From positions 1 through 64,000 of IMG/VR virus record IMGVR_UViG_3300045141_000107: 64,000 nt of DNA; one strand, given 5' to 3'. Within the stretch, counting starts at the first letter, position 1. Every line of letters starts with the position of its first letter. Shown here piece after piece: positions 53,819 to 63,824 of this stretch. The notes below the pieces were generated by a model, which worked only from the letters and a program-made list of their open reading frames with translations, was not told where the DNA came from and did no database searches. A program made the translations under genes and the position numbers. The stretch is from a virus.

Positions 53819-56046
53819 TAGTTGGGAATCCTATTGAGCACGGTCTGTTTCCACGCAGGCCACTGCGGACCAGGACACTCTGTTGAATAAGCATCCTTGT
53901 GGCCTTCTACAGTAAGCTTCCTACCAATCTTCTTCTGGCAGTAGCCGATAGCATTAGCCATACCTGTCATCTGCTCGTCATTAGGTGCTACGTCACCAGC
54001 ATAACAGATACCGACATAGGTCTGGTTCCTACCGCTAGCCGCACTGTGCCAACACGCTACATTGAGGTCCCATGCCATAGACGTCTTACCATCTTGCTCG
54101 ACAAAGAACGTGTATGCCAGACCTGGGAACGGAGTGTTGTTACCAGTTTGTCCCCTGGCTGCTTCAGAAGTCTGATACTGAGCCACTTGGTAGGCTGTCT
54201 GGCTAGCAGGACCAGCAGTGTAGTGGAGCGTCACACCAGTAATGGCACTAATATCTCGCTGGGAGTAATTGGCTTCGTGGTTCGTGGGTAGCTGGCCTAT
54301 GACGTTGACCGGCTGCCAATCTGGGGAAGTCTTCTGTGCACCAGAACCTACGATAGCACGCACATACTCCACTTTGGCATTGTACTCACCCTGTGGTGTA
54401 CCACCACCTGCTCCATTCCAGTTGGGATAGACGTGCCACTGGCGGAATCCTGCTTCACCACCACCAGCACCCTTCCAGATACCATAAGCTGCTCTGGCAT
54501 TTGTAGCTGGAGCTGCCAGGACGTCTGGCCCACCATACGTCGGCCAATGTACCTCGTTGATCTGCCACAACCCTGTATCATGCCCATTGACGGGATAGGT
54601 CATGTCGCAGTTGCCGCATTCGTACAAGCTAATGGCGACCATCTTGATTGCATCGTCATTAGTCTGTACAGGCGAGAAACCAGCCGCCACAGCCAGTTGG
54701 TATCTGTCAAGGACGCTAACCGAGCCAGACATCTTGGTCCACTCACGGCCAGACGGTACAGCAGTCTGCCCGCCACTACCAGCCACGGCTGGACCAAGCA
54801 GATCGCTACCAGCAGAGCTAGCCTTCGTCTGTGCTCTAGCTGCGTAGGCTTCAGGCAGTGCATCTTCAATGTTCACCGTAAGAGACATTGAAGCTTCTTG
54901 GTCTGATACTGTGTGGGTACCCGACTTTACGTAGTATTTACCAACCAGACCAGTAATCTCATCACGGATATGTACAGGGTCGCCAGCCCGCACCGTGTTG
55001 ATATTGAAGGTGGTGATAGTACCTGTGTTCTCAAACTTCACCAACTTCTTATACAGCTTCATGCCCTGCTGTTCTGCATTAGCTCTGTCGTTACCCAGAT
55101 CGAGTGCTACCTCGCCAGGTGCTTGCAGATCTACAGACTCTGAGAACATACCGTACTTGTTGACTTCTTTATCGTTTCCAGCCTCAATAACATCCTGGGC
55201 AGGCCACTGGAAGATCAGACTTGGTCCACCACCACTACCACCCTCCAGCAGATCATTAGCAGTGCTGCCTCCAGAACTACCCTTGTAGACCCTGATGACG
55301 TTTGAGTAGTTCTCCATGCTAAAGTTGTTCTGTGAGGAGAAGATATTTCCAGGGTTGTTGTTCCAAGAGTCTGGCCCAGGCTCGAACATACCACGATTGA
55401 AGTTCCAGATGCCACTTGGTGGAGTACGCGCCACAAGCTCTACCTTGCCAGCATTCTCCTGCAACAGGAACCGTGCATCAGCATTGATGTCTCTGGTATA
55501 GGACAACGCAGAGACCCACATGTCCCAGATGGTACGGTTCATGAACGGCTCACGCTCTAGCTGCACACCAGTGTCCATGATAGTGCCCAACGGTATACCG
55601 TAGTATGCAGCCGTGCGCGTGATGAACTGGCTAGCCGTCTCGCTCTCAAGCATAATAGAGTCTTTATTACGCATGATGTACCACATGACGTTGTAGCCAG
55701 TAGCTTGGAGAGTGCCACCCTCTTCACTACTCAAAGTGGTCTTGGAGATAAATGCCCTCTTGAGCAGGTCCCAAGTCATCTCAAGGTTACTACCTACCGG
55801 ACGTACACCGTACCCATAGATCTTAATCCTGTCACCAGGCTTGACAAGATTAGCAATGTTCTGCGTGTGGGCAAAAGTGACGGTATAATGCTCAGCAGGT
55901 TGGTCAAGATCGTAATCCCACTGAATGGAGGTTACGATCTCAGTAAAGTCCTGGCTAGTGCCAAGGTCAGCACTAACCACCACGACCTTGTATTCACTTA
56001 TCTTGAGGTCGTTGATGTTTGGGGTTTGCGTACTAAGTAGTGGCAT
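53818..56046 (-). CDS. Tail hub protein fused to two cell-wall enzymes
   Basis: 742 residues. Residues 1-400 are a hub/late-control (XkdQ/gpD-like) protein: [42 protein letters not shown], then [23 protein letters not shown]. Residues about 450-560 look like a lysozyme/transglycosylase domain with Glu476 (SLYECGNC), then [12 protein letters not shown]. Residues about 595-742 form an Amidase_2 domain with His608 (LHYTAG), His667, His716 (GHKD) and Cys724. It would cut the peptidoglycan during injection. Two different wall-cutting domains in one hub is uncommon. Confidence 0.8.
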   Translation of the reverse strand: MPLLSTQTPNINDLKISEYKVVVVSADLGTSQDFTEIVTSIQWDYDLDQPAEHYTVTFAHTQNIANLVKPGDRIKIYGYGVRPVGSNLEMTWDLLKRAFISKTTLSSEEGGTLQATGYNVMWYIMRNKDSIMLESETASQFITRTAAYYGIPLGTIMDTGVQLEREPFMNRTIWDMWVSALSYTRDINADARFLLQENAGKVELVARTPPSGIWNFNRGMFEPGPDSWNNNPGNIFSSQNNFSMENYSNVIRVYKGSSGGSTANDLLEGGSGGGPSLIFQWPAQDVIEAGNDKEVNKYGMFSESVDLQAPGEVALDLGNDRANAEQQGMKLYKKLVKFENTGTITTFNINTVRAGDPVHIRDEITGLVGKYYVKSGTHTVSDQEASMSLTVNIEDALPEAYAARAQTKASSAGSDLLGPAVAGSGGQTAVPSGREWTKMSGSVSVLDRYQLAVAAGFSPVQTNDDAIKMVAISLYECGNCDMTYPVNGHDTGLWQINEVHWPTYGGPDVLAAPATNARAAYGIWKGAGGGEAGFRQWHVYPNWNGAGGGTPQGEYNAKVEYVRAIVGSGAQKTSPDWQPVNVIGQLPTNHEANYSQRDISAITGVTLHYTAGPASQTAYQVAQYQTSEAARGQTGNNTPFPGLAYTFFVEQDGKTSMAWDLNVACWHSAASGRNQTYVGICYAGDVAPNDEQMTGMANAIGYCQKKIGRKLTVEGHKDAYSTECPGPQWPAWKQTVLNRIPN

Positions 56047-57635
56047 TAGAATTTGGGCGGCATGCCCTTCCTTGGTGTCTCAGAAGGTGTATTCTTCGGC
56101 ATACCAATTGTGTTGTCGGTACCAGCAGAGCCAGTAGTTGTCGGACCAAGTTGTGCACCAGCCCCAACAGGACCAGTAGACAATCCAGCCCCTACAGCTC
56201 CAGTTCCAGCAGCAGCGGCTCCAGCTACTGCTGTCGCAGCACCTTCCACAGCAGTAACGGCTTGATCGATAACAGTCGGCTTGGCTGCGGATACTGGCTG
56301 TTCGCTGTAGTACCTCACACCGCTACCAACCTTGAGGGGACTAGTGTAGGGATCATAATGGTTGTCCAAAACCCACTGGTTTAGAGCCAATAGGGTAGAC
56401 ATGTCATTTGGTCCCTTACTGTTCACCCTACCCATTACCTGAGAAAGTGTTTCGCCAGGATGCCTATATTCGTCAGGCAAATTGGGGTCGTTGGGATCTA
56501 TGTAGCCGATGTTTGGATCAACATGCTGGAGGTTTAGAGGCTCTTCCACAACCAGCGTAGTCTCAATGTGGATAAGAGAATCTCTACCGCCAGTGTGGTC
56601 AGTTGGTGGGGTAGTGGGAGTATCCGGTACCACTGGTACTTCAGCAGGGTTAGGATCAGTGTTGTCTGGAATCTCAACAGCAACACCAGAATCCGTGGTA
56701 GCACCAGGCTTGCGCGGATCCTTAGGCCACCTGTCCTTCTCAGAGTCTGGGTTAGGCGACGTGGTGACAATCGGCGCACGGTACCTTTTCATGGAGATCG
56801 TGTAGTAAATGTCGAAGATCTCACCAGCTTTGTGTCTGTAGTTGAAGTTGGTGATTACTACCTGATCATTCCATATGCCGCCACCTACCACCAGCATACA
56901 GTTCATCTTGAATCGCATTGTCCAGATTAGTCTGGACGTTAGCGACCTGGGATCCTCAAGCTCAGTTGGTGTGATGAACATGTAGTCTGAATCGTAGTGG
57001 CTCGGGAAGAAGCTGTCCCAGCTGATAGTCTCCATTGACTGCCCGCCAGGCATGATGATCTCACCCAGACCAACTACTCTCGGTGTCCAGTATTCATGGG
57101 TGAAATCAGCGCCAAACTCCTCTGGCATTACGGGAAACTTGATGTCTCCACCGTATGCCCCTAAGAGTGTGATATCAATGAAATTACGCTGCGCACCCTC
57201 CCCCATTGTGGGGGAACCATCGATCTCAACGCACGGAGTCCAGTCGTGCTTGGGATTGATCTCAATAAGATTAGGTGCACTTCTTGCTGGGACAAAGATG
57301 TTGGTGCCGCTAGCTGTCCCACCACCAGGCACTCCATTGTTCAGCCAGGGTGCATAGCCTGGAGGTGGCGGATCTTTGGTACTAAGGCCCCAGACATCTG
57401 TATCAACTCCAAGACCTGAAGTACGCATTGTACCATCAGGCCATTTGGGGCCAAACTTTGGACCTACTGTCTCAAAGGTGTCGAACTCTACGTCGCCCTG
57501 CCAGTAAGTCTTCTTCCGCATCTCCAGGCCAACAGACCCTGGATATGTAGGATCTGTGGCATTGGGGTCAAAGTAGACTTGCTCGCCTACCTGTACGGCA
57601 TCAAAGCCTTCACCTGTTTCAGGGTTCATTGTCAT
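56046..57635 (-). CDS. LysM-type tail protein (XkdP-like) with large N-terminal region
   Basis: 529 residues. The C-terminal part has a LysM-like segment (HPGETLSQVMGRVNSKGPN, LLALNQWVLDNHYD, LKVGSGVRY), as in the XkdP/gp-X proteins that stand between tape measure and hub. The first 300 residues (EINPKHDWTPCVEIDG, GGDIKFPVMPEEF) resemble XkdP domains. The end is Ala/Gly-rich and unstructured. It binds peptidoglycan or the baseplate and has a conserved place in the tail operon. Confidence 0.75.
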   Translation of the reverse strand: MTMNPETGEGFDAVQVGEQVYFDPNATDPTYPGSVGLEMRKKTYWQGDVEFDTFETVGPKFGPKWPDGTMRTSGLGVDTDVWGLSTKDPPPPGYAPWLNNGVPGGGTASGTNIFVPARSAPNLIEINPKHDWTPCVEIDGSPTMGEGAQRNFIDITLLGAYGGDIKFPVMPEEFGADFTHEYWTPRVVGLGEIIMPGGQSMETISWDSFFPSHYDSDYMFITPTELEDPRSLTSRLIWTMRFKMNCMLVVGGGIWNDQVVITNFNYRHKAGEIFDIYYTISMKRYRAPIVTTSPNPDSEKDRWPKDPRKPGATTDSGVAVEIPDNTDPNPAEVPVVPDTPTTPPTDHTGGRDSLIHIETTLVVEEPLNLQHVDPNIGYIDPNDPNLPDEYRHPGETLSQVMGRVNSKGPNDMSTLLALNQWVLDNHYDPYTSPLKVGSGVRYYSEQPVSAAKPTVIDQAVTAVEGAATAVAGAAAAGTGAVGAGLSTGPVGAGAQLGPTTTGSAGTDNTIGMPKNTPSETPRKGMPPKF

Positions 57636-60600
57636 GGGGTAACCGATCCTGTTTGACCGACAACGGAACCACCAGTAGACAGTTTGGTCAACATATCTGC
57701 CATCTGGCCCAACAACGACCTGATATCAGTATTCCCGTCCATACGCTCTACGTTCATTAGGTTTTGAATGGTGATTGTTGTGCCGCCACCAGCCGCAGCT
57801 CCTGGACCTGTGCCTGTTCCTGCCTGCCCCTGCATGGCTGCAATGTCTGCTTCTGTAACAGGTGATCCTCCAGGACCACTTCCTGTGCCGCCACCAGGAG
57901 CGCCAGTGCCGTAGACGGCTCCCATAACAGGACCCAATGCAGACATCTCTTGTGGGGTCATCCACTCCTTGCCACCCCACTTCGAGACAACCGTACCAGA
58001 GACACCTACATTGAATCTGTTAGTAGACGGATCCCAACCACCAATCTGGAAGAAGTGACCTGGGAACTTGCCACGAGGTCCGATATTGACGACACCTGGG
58101 ATACCAGCCTGAGCATTGTTCGCCAGTTTACCCCAGTCTACATCTTTACCCTGGTAGACTTCGTTCCCGACACCCAACTTTGTCAGGGCAGTACCGATAG
58201 TCTGTACTCCCTTGGTACCACCTACACCAGCCGCAGCAGGATCACCACCTTGGATCTGGGTTACCAGAGCATATGCTTCCTTCAGTGTTGGGTTACGTCC
58301 GTATGCTCTGGCGAAGAACGCTGCCGCAGCAGGACCACAAGCAGCTTGAGCCTGCTGCGGTGTCAACTGCTGTGTGTCTAGTTGGTTTACAAAACTAGAT
58401 CCTAAACCTGTTCCGCCTGTAGCTGCCGCAGGTGACTGTGCACTCCCTGCTGCTCTTACAGGAGGGCCACCTGAAACAGTAGCACTAACGCTGCCATGAG
58501 AAAGTATGTCTCGGATCTGCGTAAGTAGTGAAGTAGCCAGGCTATCGTCTACGCCTTGTGCAAACATCTGAGAAATGGCAGTACGTTCTGGAGCACCAGC
58601 GTCTGCAACCGTCATTGGTTCGCCAGCTTTACCTGTGCCAGGATGGGTTAGATCGAATGCAGACGTACCAATCCATCTACCAGCCGCATTACCGCCCATA
58701 CCCATAGCAGCAGCTAAGATAAAGCTCCCTAGACCACCAGTAGTGGCAGCACCGATACCAGCACCAAGGATACCTCCACCAATACTACCTACTGTTCCAC
58801 CTACTGCTCCCCATTTCTCTCTTTCTGATTCGTCAGACATCAACTCAGGAATCGTCATAGCTGCCTGCAAACCAGCACCGACGAGACCAGACTTGCCGCC
58901 AACCACCTTCATCAAACCACCTAGACCACTAGGAGAAGGTATTGGGGGTCTAACACTGGCAGCACCAGACCGCATACTTGCCCAGACCTGGAAAGCTTCC
59001 ATAACATCCTTAGGGCTGCGCAAACCACCAAAAGGAGATGGAATACCAGACTTACCAAAGATATTCTTACTACCAAATCTCTTGAACAATGCCGCTGCTG
59101 CGACACTAGTAACAGCAGTACCCACAGCAGGCAACGCTAGAGATCCCAAGTCTACACCAAGACCACTATCGTTATTGAACCCACCACCTGAGGTACTTTG
59201 AGTCACTGCTGTAGTCAGAGCTGGGACTCCCAATGCAAGAGCACGACTAGCATTGTCTGGAATTTTACCCTTGGTGACATAACGGATAGCGATTGCTTCA
59301 ACGACATCCCTGGTAATGACGCTAGTCAGCATTGCTTTCAACATATCTGGAAACGTTTGCTGGATACCAGATATGAAAGCCGCTGAAAATGCTGCGCCAG
59401 CCTCTACCAGTACGTTGTCTTTGCCACCACGGAAGAAACTTGTGACAGCATCACCAACGAAGACACCAATATCTCTACCAACAGATTGGATTTCTGCTCT
59501 ACCTGGCCCCCTGTAGTAAGCAGTAAAGGAATCCATCAGGCTGTTGGCAATAATGCGTATCTTGCCGAAGAAACTGGCGTTCTGGAAGATATTGTCGCTC
59601 AACAGGTTGTTGAACATCTCCACAATTGGATTGACACCAGCAACCAGAGGCTTCTCAATAGATTTGAACAAGGAAGTTTGCATGGCTGTCCAAGCTTGTT
59701 CCAGCTTGCCCTGTACAGCCTTGAAACTCTTGTCCATCTCTGCTACGCCCTGACCAGTAGCCCCCTGGAGTCCACCGTAGTACGCAGTCGAGGCTCTTTG
59801 CAGCAGTTCTGGAGTGATTAGCTGGAAGCCTCGGACAGCCCTCAGGTCACCAAAATACTGCTGTAGTAATTGCTGCTGACCAGTGCCACGTAGAGCCTCT
59901 TCTGGCTGTGCATTACCTAGTTTTCGCTGATTTGCTACGTACTGGTCAACCATCTTGCCATGCAGATCAAAGACGTTACGTAGCTGAGTCAGTGCCCCCA
60001 TCGGGCCGTTCTTCATGATGGCAGTAGGGTCGAGGCTCAACTCCTCACCTAGACCCTGTGTCTTCCTAATACGCTCCCAGGAAGATACCAACCTCTGTTG
60101 TTCAGCCGACATTGAGCCTACGTCTTTGAAGATGTTGGCAAATGATGTAGCCGCTTGTTCAGCAGGCATAACCTGAGTCATTGCAGCAAAGGCTGCGAAG
60201 GACTCGTTCATCACCTTCATCTTGCCGTCTGCTGTATCGTACTGCTGGATCAGTGGACCCATAGCAGCAGTAACACGAGGCAAGACCTGCTCTAGTTGGT
60301 TGAAGCGGATTGTACCTACGTCTGTAATTGCAAACAGTGAGTCGGACACTTCTGCCACATGCTCGATCTCTAGACCATATGTAGCCATAGTCTGGATCAG
60401 AGTGGTCGTAGCCTCAGAAGCATCTGTGCCAGTAGCGTAAGCTAGCCGCGCAGAGCCTTCTACCAATTTGACGGCAACACTAGCATCGTACGCAGCTTGG
60501 CCCATGTCGTTCAGGGCCTGTGTATTGACTTTGATAGCAGATACGCTAGATGCCGCAGTCGTAAACAGCTCACGCATAGACTGCGTCGAGACATTGTATT

Positions 60601-61093
60601 GGATAGACAACTTCTGGACTGCTACGTTGGTAGCTTCGAATTGCTGCTCGTTCTGTCTCAGAAGTGTGTTCGCGACACGCATCTGGTCCTGCCACTCGGC
60701 ACCTACCTTGACAAACTCCGACAATGATTCAATTGCTCTCTGTGGTAACTGCACAAGAGGCAGCAATACAGAGAACAAGACCATGGACTTTGTTAGGGAC
60801 AGAATGTTATCTGTCAGGCCACGAGTGGACTTACTATGCGTATCCAGCGCTTCCCTACCCTTGACAACGCTGTTAACCATAGAGTTGAACGCTGTACCAG
60901 TATTGCGCAGCGCAGAAGCCATACCCGTCATGGCTCTGGACGACGTAGTAGTCGCACTAGCCATGCGGTTGATGTTGTTTATGGCATTGATGGTGGCACG
61001 TTCTACCGCCAGGTACCCCTGAGCCAAGCGGTCAAGGTTTCGCTGTCCATTGATAACAACGTCAATAGCAGCTACAACCCTACGAACTGCCAC
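57632..61093 (-). CDS. Tape measure protein with C39-like peptidase domain
   Basis: 1153 residues. The N terminus (residues 1-400) is helical with VINGQRNLDRLAQGYLAVERAT, typical of TP901/phage-tail tape measure, then membrane-like and Gly/Ala-rich parts (GSIGGGILGAGIGAATTGG). Residues about 903-1050 look like a C39/papain-like peptidase: ACGPAAAAFFARAYG with Cys919, GIPGVVNIGPRGKFPGHFFQIGGW with His1013 and Asp1021. Peptidase domains in tape measures can help cross the cell wall or act inside the host on entry. GTG start. Confidence 0.8.
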   Translation of the reverse strand: MAVRRVVAAIDVVINGQRNLDRLAQGYLAVERATINAINNINRMASATTTSSRAMTGMASALRNTGTAFNSMVNSVVKGREALDTHSKSTRGLTDNILSLTKSMVLFSVLLPLVQLPQRAIESLSEFVKVGAEWQDQMRVANTLLRQNEQQFEATNVAVQKLSIQYNVSTQSMRELFTTAASSVSAIKVNTQALNDMGQAAYDASVAVKLVEGSARLAYATGTDASEATTTLIQTMATYGLEIEHVAEVSDSLFAITDVGTIRFNQLEQVLPRVTAAMGPLIQQYDTADGKMKVMNESFAAFAAMTQVMPAEQAATSFANIFKDVGSMSAEQQRLVSSWERIRKTQGLGEELSLDPTAIMKNGPMGALTQLRNVFDLHGKMVDQYVANQRKLGNAQPEEALRGTGQQQLLQQYFGDLRAVRGFQLITPELLQRASTAYYGGLQGATGQGVAEMDKSFKAVQGKLEQAWTAMQTSLFKSIEKPLVAGVNPIVEMFNNLLSDNIFQNASFFGKIRIIANSLMDSFTAYYRGPGRAEIQSVGRDIGVFVGDAVTSFFRGGKDNVLVEAGAAFSAAFISGIQQTFPDMLKAMLTSVITRDVVEAIAIRYVTKGKIPDNASRALALGVPALTTAVTQSTSGGGFNNDSGLGVDLGSLALPAVGTAVTSVAAAALFKRFGSKNIFGKSGIPSPFGGLRSPKDVMEAFQVWASMRSGAASVRPPIPSPSGLGGLMKVVGGKSGLVGAGLQAAMTIPELMSDESEREKWGAVGGTVGSIGGGILGAGIGAATTGGLGSFILAAAMGMGGNAAGRWIGTSAFDLTHPGTGKAGEPMTVADAGAPERTAISQMFAQGVDDSLATSLLTQIRDILSHGSVSATVSGGPPVRAAGSAQSPAAATGGTGLGSSFVNQLDTQQLTPQQAQAACGPAAAAFFARAYGRNPTLKEAYALVTQIQGGDPAAAGVGGTKGVQTIGTALTKLGVGNEVYQGKDVDWGKLANNAQAGIPGVVNIGPRGKFPGHFFQIGGWDPSTNRFNVGVSGTVVSKWGGKEWMTPQEMSALGPVMGAVYGTGAPGGGTGSGPGGSPVTEADIAAMQGQAGTGTGPGAAAGGGTTITIQNLMNVERMDGNTDIRSLLGQMADMLTKLSTGGSVVGQTGSVTP

Positions 61094-61331
61094 CAGTCAA
61101 TCCTTTCGCTGCACGAATCCTAGACAACATCGTTTTTATGTTCTTCGGAGAACCTGCTTCACCGCCACCCTTGAACTTAGCGCCAGTGATCATGGCAGCA
61201 TAGATGAGCGCACGCTCACCACGCGGCAGGTCGTAGATCTCATGTGGGAATCTACCCGTTTCAATGAAGATCCTAGACAGCAGGTTGGTCTCCGGGTGCG
61301 TCTCAATCAGCGCTTTTGGCGACCTCCACAA
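61080..61331 (-). CDS. Tail assembly chaperone, second frame (GT extension)
   Basis: 83 residues without a good start codon (first candidate is TTG). IETHPETNLLSRIFIETGRFPHEIYDLPRGERALIYAA is the typical 'second protein' between a tail chaperone and the tape measure. It is best explained as the C-terminal part of a frameshifted fusion with 61303..61842. Its frame is +1 relative to that gene. Confidence 0.7.
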   Translation of the reverse strand: MWRSPKALIETHPETNLLSRIFIETGRFPHEIYDLPRGERALIYAAMITGAKFKGGGEAGSPKNIKTMLSRIRAAKGLTGGSS

Positions 61332-61842
61332 GGTCTTCGTGGAAACCGCTCAGTTCCAACACTGCGTTAGACACATGCAACAGAAGCCCAGGCTGGTTCT
61401 TGTAGATCTCCAGAATCAGGCGGTCTTCCTGCGTTGTACGCATGTTGTATTTCCGCATGATCTTGGAGTCTCTGTGATTTGGTGACTTTACACCGTATGC
61501 CACCACCAATGCCTGGAACTTTTGACCGTCCATTTGCTTCTGGAGGGTTCCAGAACCAGTGTTTTTTACAACACGGCTAGCCCGTTCGATAAGCTGGCTG
61601 TGTTCCGGGCCGGTCAGGTTCGTGATTTGCCATGGAGACTTGAAGCCGTACTGACTCATGTCCAGTTCGTCAGTAAACTTCTTGTCCGAATCATAAGCAA
61701 GTAACTCCTCCAGAGGATCTACCGCTTCGCCCTGGTATTGCTTCTCGGCTTCCTCTGGAGTAAGCTCAATCTGCTCGTTCGGCCTTGGGGCCACCCTACG
61801 CATAGGGGTACGGACGTCTTGTGCTTGTACTGTATCGGTCAT
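61303..61842 (-). CDS. Tail assembly chaperone (G-like)
   Basis: 179 residues. Basic/acidic N terminus, then QYGFKSPWQITNLTGPEHSQLIERASRV and LVVAYGVKSPNHRDSKIMRKYNMRTTQEDRLILEIYKNQPG. This fits the small tail chaperone (XkdN-like) found between tube and tape measure. Its last 30 bases overlap the second frame. Confidence 0.7.
   Translation of the reverse strand: MTDTVQAQDVRTPMRRVAPRPNEQIELTPEEAEKQYQGEAVDPLEELLAYDSDKKFTDELDMSQYGFKSPWQITNLTGPEHSQLIERASRVVKNTGSGTLQKQMDGQKFQALVVAYGVKSPNHRDSKIMRKYNMRTTQEDRLILEIYKNQPGLLLHVSNAVLELSGFHEDLVEVAKSAD
61312..61320 (-). other. Candidate frameshift site in tail chaperone
   Basis: Minus-strand GCCAAAAGC read as GCC-AAA-AGC in frame 0. A tRNA on AAA can slip one base forward onto AAA again, giving GCG-CTG in the second frame, six codons before the frame-0 stop. 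Nearly all tailed phages have such a junction; most use -1 whereas this geometry requires +1 (or -2). Confidence 0.45.
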
Positions 61843-61861
61843 GCCCGCTATTACTCCTTGG

Positions 61862-62335
61862 TTAGTTGCAGTCCTTACCTTCGGATTCCCACTCTTGCAG
61901 GTCTCCGTCGATGCAGGACAGCATGTTGTGGTTGATGAACGTGAACGGAATAGCTTCTTCTACCAGCTCATCAACCTGGAACCCGATCGGGATTTCCCAG
62001 AACTTCACGCCGAGCAGCTCAACTACCTCAGCACCAAACGCCTCTGGGTCATCCAGTTCGTAGCGAATGAGTGCTGGGATCTGGCGGCTACGGCTGTGAC
62101 GCTGGTATGCACCAATCGTCCTCAGGAAGTAGCTGGTGACTTTGAAGCCTGTGATGGTACCGTCACCAGCGGTACCTGTCGCCTTGTAACCAGTCTGACG
62201 TGCACCAGCAAGGCGCACCTCACGACGGTTGATTGTGATACGACCCTCTACGCGCTGTACCTGGGTTTGCCACACACCATCTAGGAACAGTTCACCGTAG
62301 GAGCCGTTGATTGTACGATCTGGATTAAGAGCCAT
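61862..62335 (-). CDS. Tail tube protein (XkdM-like)
   Basis: 157 residues from ATG 62335. NGSYGELFLDGVWQTQVQRVEGRITINRREVRLAGARQTGYKATG matches the start of XkdM/phage tail tube proteins, followed by a beta-rich core with GFKVTSYF. It directly follows the sheath, as expected for the tube. Confidence 0.8.
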   Translation of the reverse strand: MALNPDRTINGSYGELFLDGVWQTQVQRVEGRITINRREVRLAGARQTGYKATGTAGDGTITGFKVTSYFLRTIGAYQRHSRSRQIPALIRYELDDPEAFGAEVVELLGVKFWEIPIGFQVDELVEEAIPFTFINHNMLSCIDGDLQEWESEGKDCN

Positions 62336-62336
62336 G

Positions 62337-63824
62337 CTAGGACCCAACCTTCACAGTGACAAGGATAACGTCGATTGTGTCAACCACCGTCATCGAAATG
62401 TCAAGGTATAGGCGCTCCCCTTCTGACACACGGGTTTGCGAGAGCGCAACCGTGTAGTTGTTGCGGATGGCACGTTGCCCTGCCATCACACGCAGAAAGT
62501 CGCGCACCACACCAACTATGGCATTCTGACCATCCGTGTCGTTGGGGACTTTCCCGATGTAGTTGGTTCTAGCAGCCAGCTCGATAGCCGCTGCAATGGC
62601 GTCACACGTGTTGACGATCGAAACCTTCTTGAAGCCCTGAGGCAATGGGTTACCATCAGCCGCGTAACCAGGCACGACCATACAAGTCACACCCTTTACG
62701 ATGTGGTAGTTCAACCCTGCCTTACCAATGACCGTGACGCCGTTGTTGATAAGAAGGTCGATCGTGGTACCTTTGGACTTGGTCTCGAGTGAAATTACCT
62801 CCTGTACAGGATAGTACGTCATTCCCTGGCCCAACGGCAGCGACGACCGGATGCCTGCTACCTGTGCCGCAAACGCAGCACCTCGCACGGTGATAGCATT
62901 GCCCTGGGAGTCGGTCTGCATAACGCCAGGATAGACGTACTGGACGCCTTCGTTGTTGATACCCGAAGCAGTGGCCTCAGCAGTGGTCGAGGACTCACCA
63001 AGGTCGCTTCCAAGTACCATAGCCGACCGATATCCTTCAAGTCGGATGTCCTTGAACCAGGTGAGCAACGTCGCTTCGATGCCAGACAAATTGGCGTTCT
63101 TGATATCTACCGTGAAGACATCCCAATCGTCTGCTTCGAGACCAATGGTGGACAACAGGTCAACGTAGTCCTGCATAACTGGTGCAGAACCATTGCTGCC
63201 GCTTGTCAGATTCAGTGACACTGTAGCCGGGATGCTGTTACCTTCTGCGATCAGTGTGGCAACGACCCAGTAGTTGGCCGAATCCTGGTTTACAATCGCC
63301 ACCAAGTCCTTCATGTGTCCTACAGCGCCACGACTCGTACTGCTAGTCCATACCGCTTGCAGCGTCGTGCCGACCGTTAGTAGGATGTCTGTCTTGGTGA
63401 CATCGCCAGGGTTAGGGCGAGTCTGGATCGTGAAGGTATTGCCGAGAACACCTTCGTTCTTTGCCTCGAACTTGATGGCCTGCACGGGAGTACCCGCTGT
63501 ATCCACCAGATTGGCATTGGCCTTCGTGGACCCCTGCCCCATGATGCGATACATACGGAGCTCTCTTGCCCCACCGATGAAAGCCTGGCGTCCGGCATAG
63601 TAAGCATTGTTTGTGCCAGATTCGTCGGCTGTGAAGTAATTGATCAGCTCGGCAAAGCTGTCAATCACCTGTACCTGATTTGCTGGCCCCCACTGCGCCC
63701 TGACGATCATAGCAACTCTTCCCCGGACACCTACGGTAATCGCCGCAAGTGCATCCGAGATGAAGTTGATGTATAGACCAGGACGAGTTGGAGGTGCTGC
63801 TGGTGTCCACGGACCGCCTGGCAT
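62337..63824 (-). CDS. Tail sheath protein
   Basis: 495 residues. GLYINFISDALAAITVGVRGRVAMIVRAQWGPANQV is the phage sheath N-terminal domain. The middle has EAKNEGVLGNTFTIQTRPN (Y-x-G-x-x-G-N motif type), then VDLLSTIGLEADDWDVFTV, RGAAFAAQVAGIRS and a C-terminal beta domain (GERLYLDISMTVVDTIDVILVTV). It is the contractile sheath that drives tail contraction, so the phage is a myovirus type. TAATG junction to the gene upstream. Confidence 0.9.
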   Translation of the reverse strand: MPGGPWTPAAPPTRPGLYINFISDALAAITVGVRGRVAMIVRAQWGPANQVQVIDSFAELINYFTADESGTNNAYYAGRQAFIGGARELRMYRIMGQGSTKANANLVDTAGTPVQAIKFEAKNEGVLGNTFTIQTRPNPGDVTKTDILLTVGTTLQAVWTSSTSRGAVGHMKDLVAIVNQDSANYWVVATLIAEGNSIPATVSLNLTSGSNGSAPVMQDYVDLLSTIGLEADDWDVFTVDIKNANLSGIEATLLTWFKDIRLEGYRSAMVLGSDLGESSTTAEATASGINNEGVQYVYPGVMQTDSQGNAITVRGAAFAAQVAGIRSSLPLGQGMTYYPVQEVISLETKSKGTTIDLLINNGVTVIGKAGLNYHIVKGVTCMVVPGYAADGNPLPQGFKKVSIVNTCDAIAAAIELAARTNYIGKVPNDTDGQNAIVGVVRDFLRVMAGQRAIRNNYTVALSQTRVSEGERLYLDISMTVVDTIDVILVTVKVGS

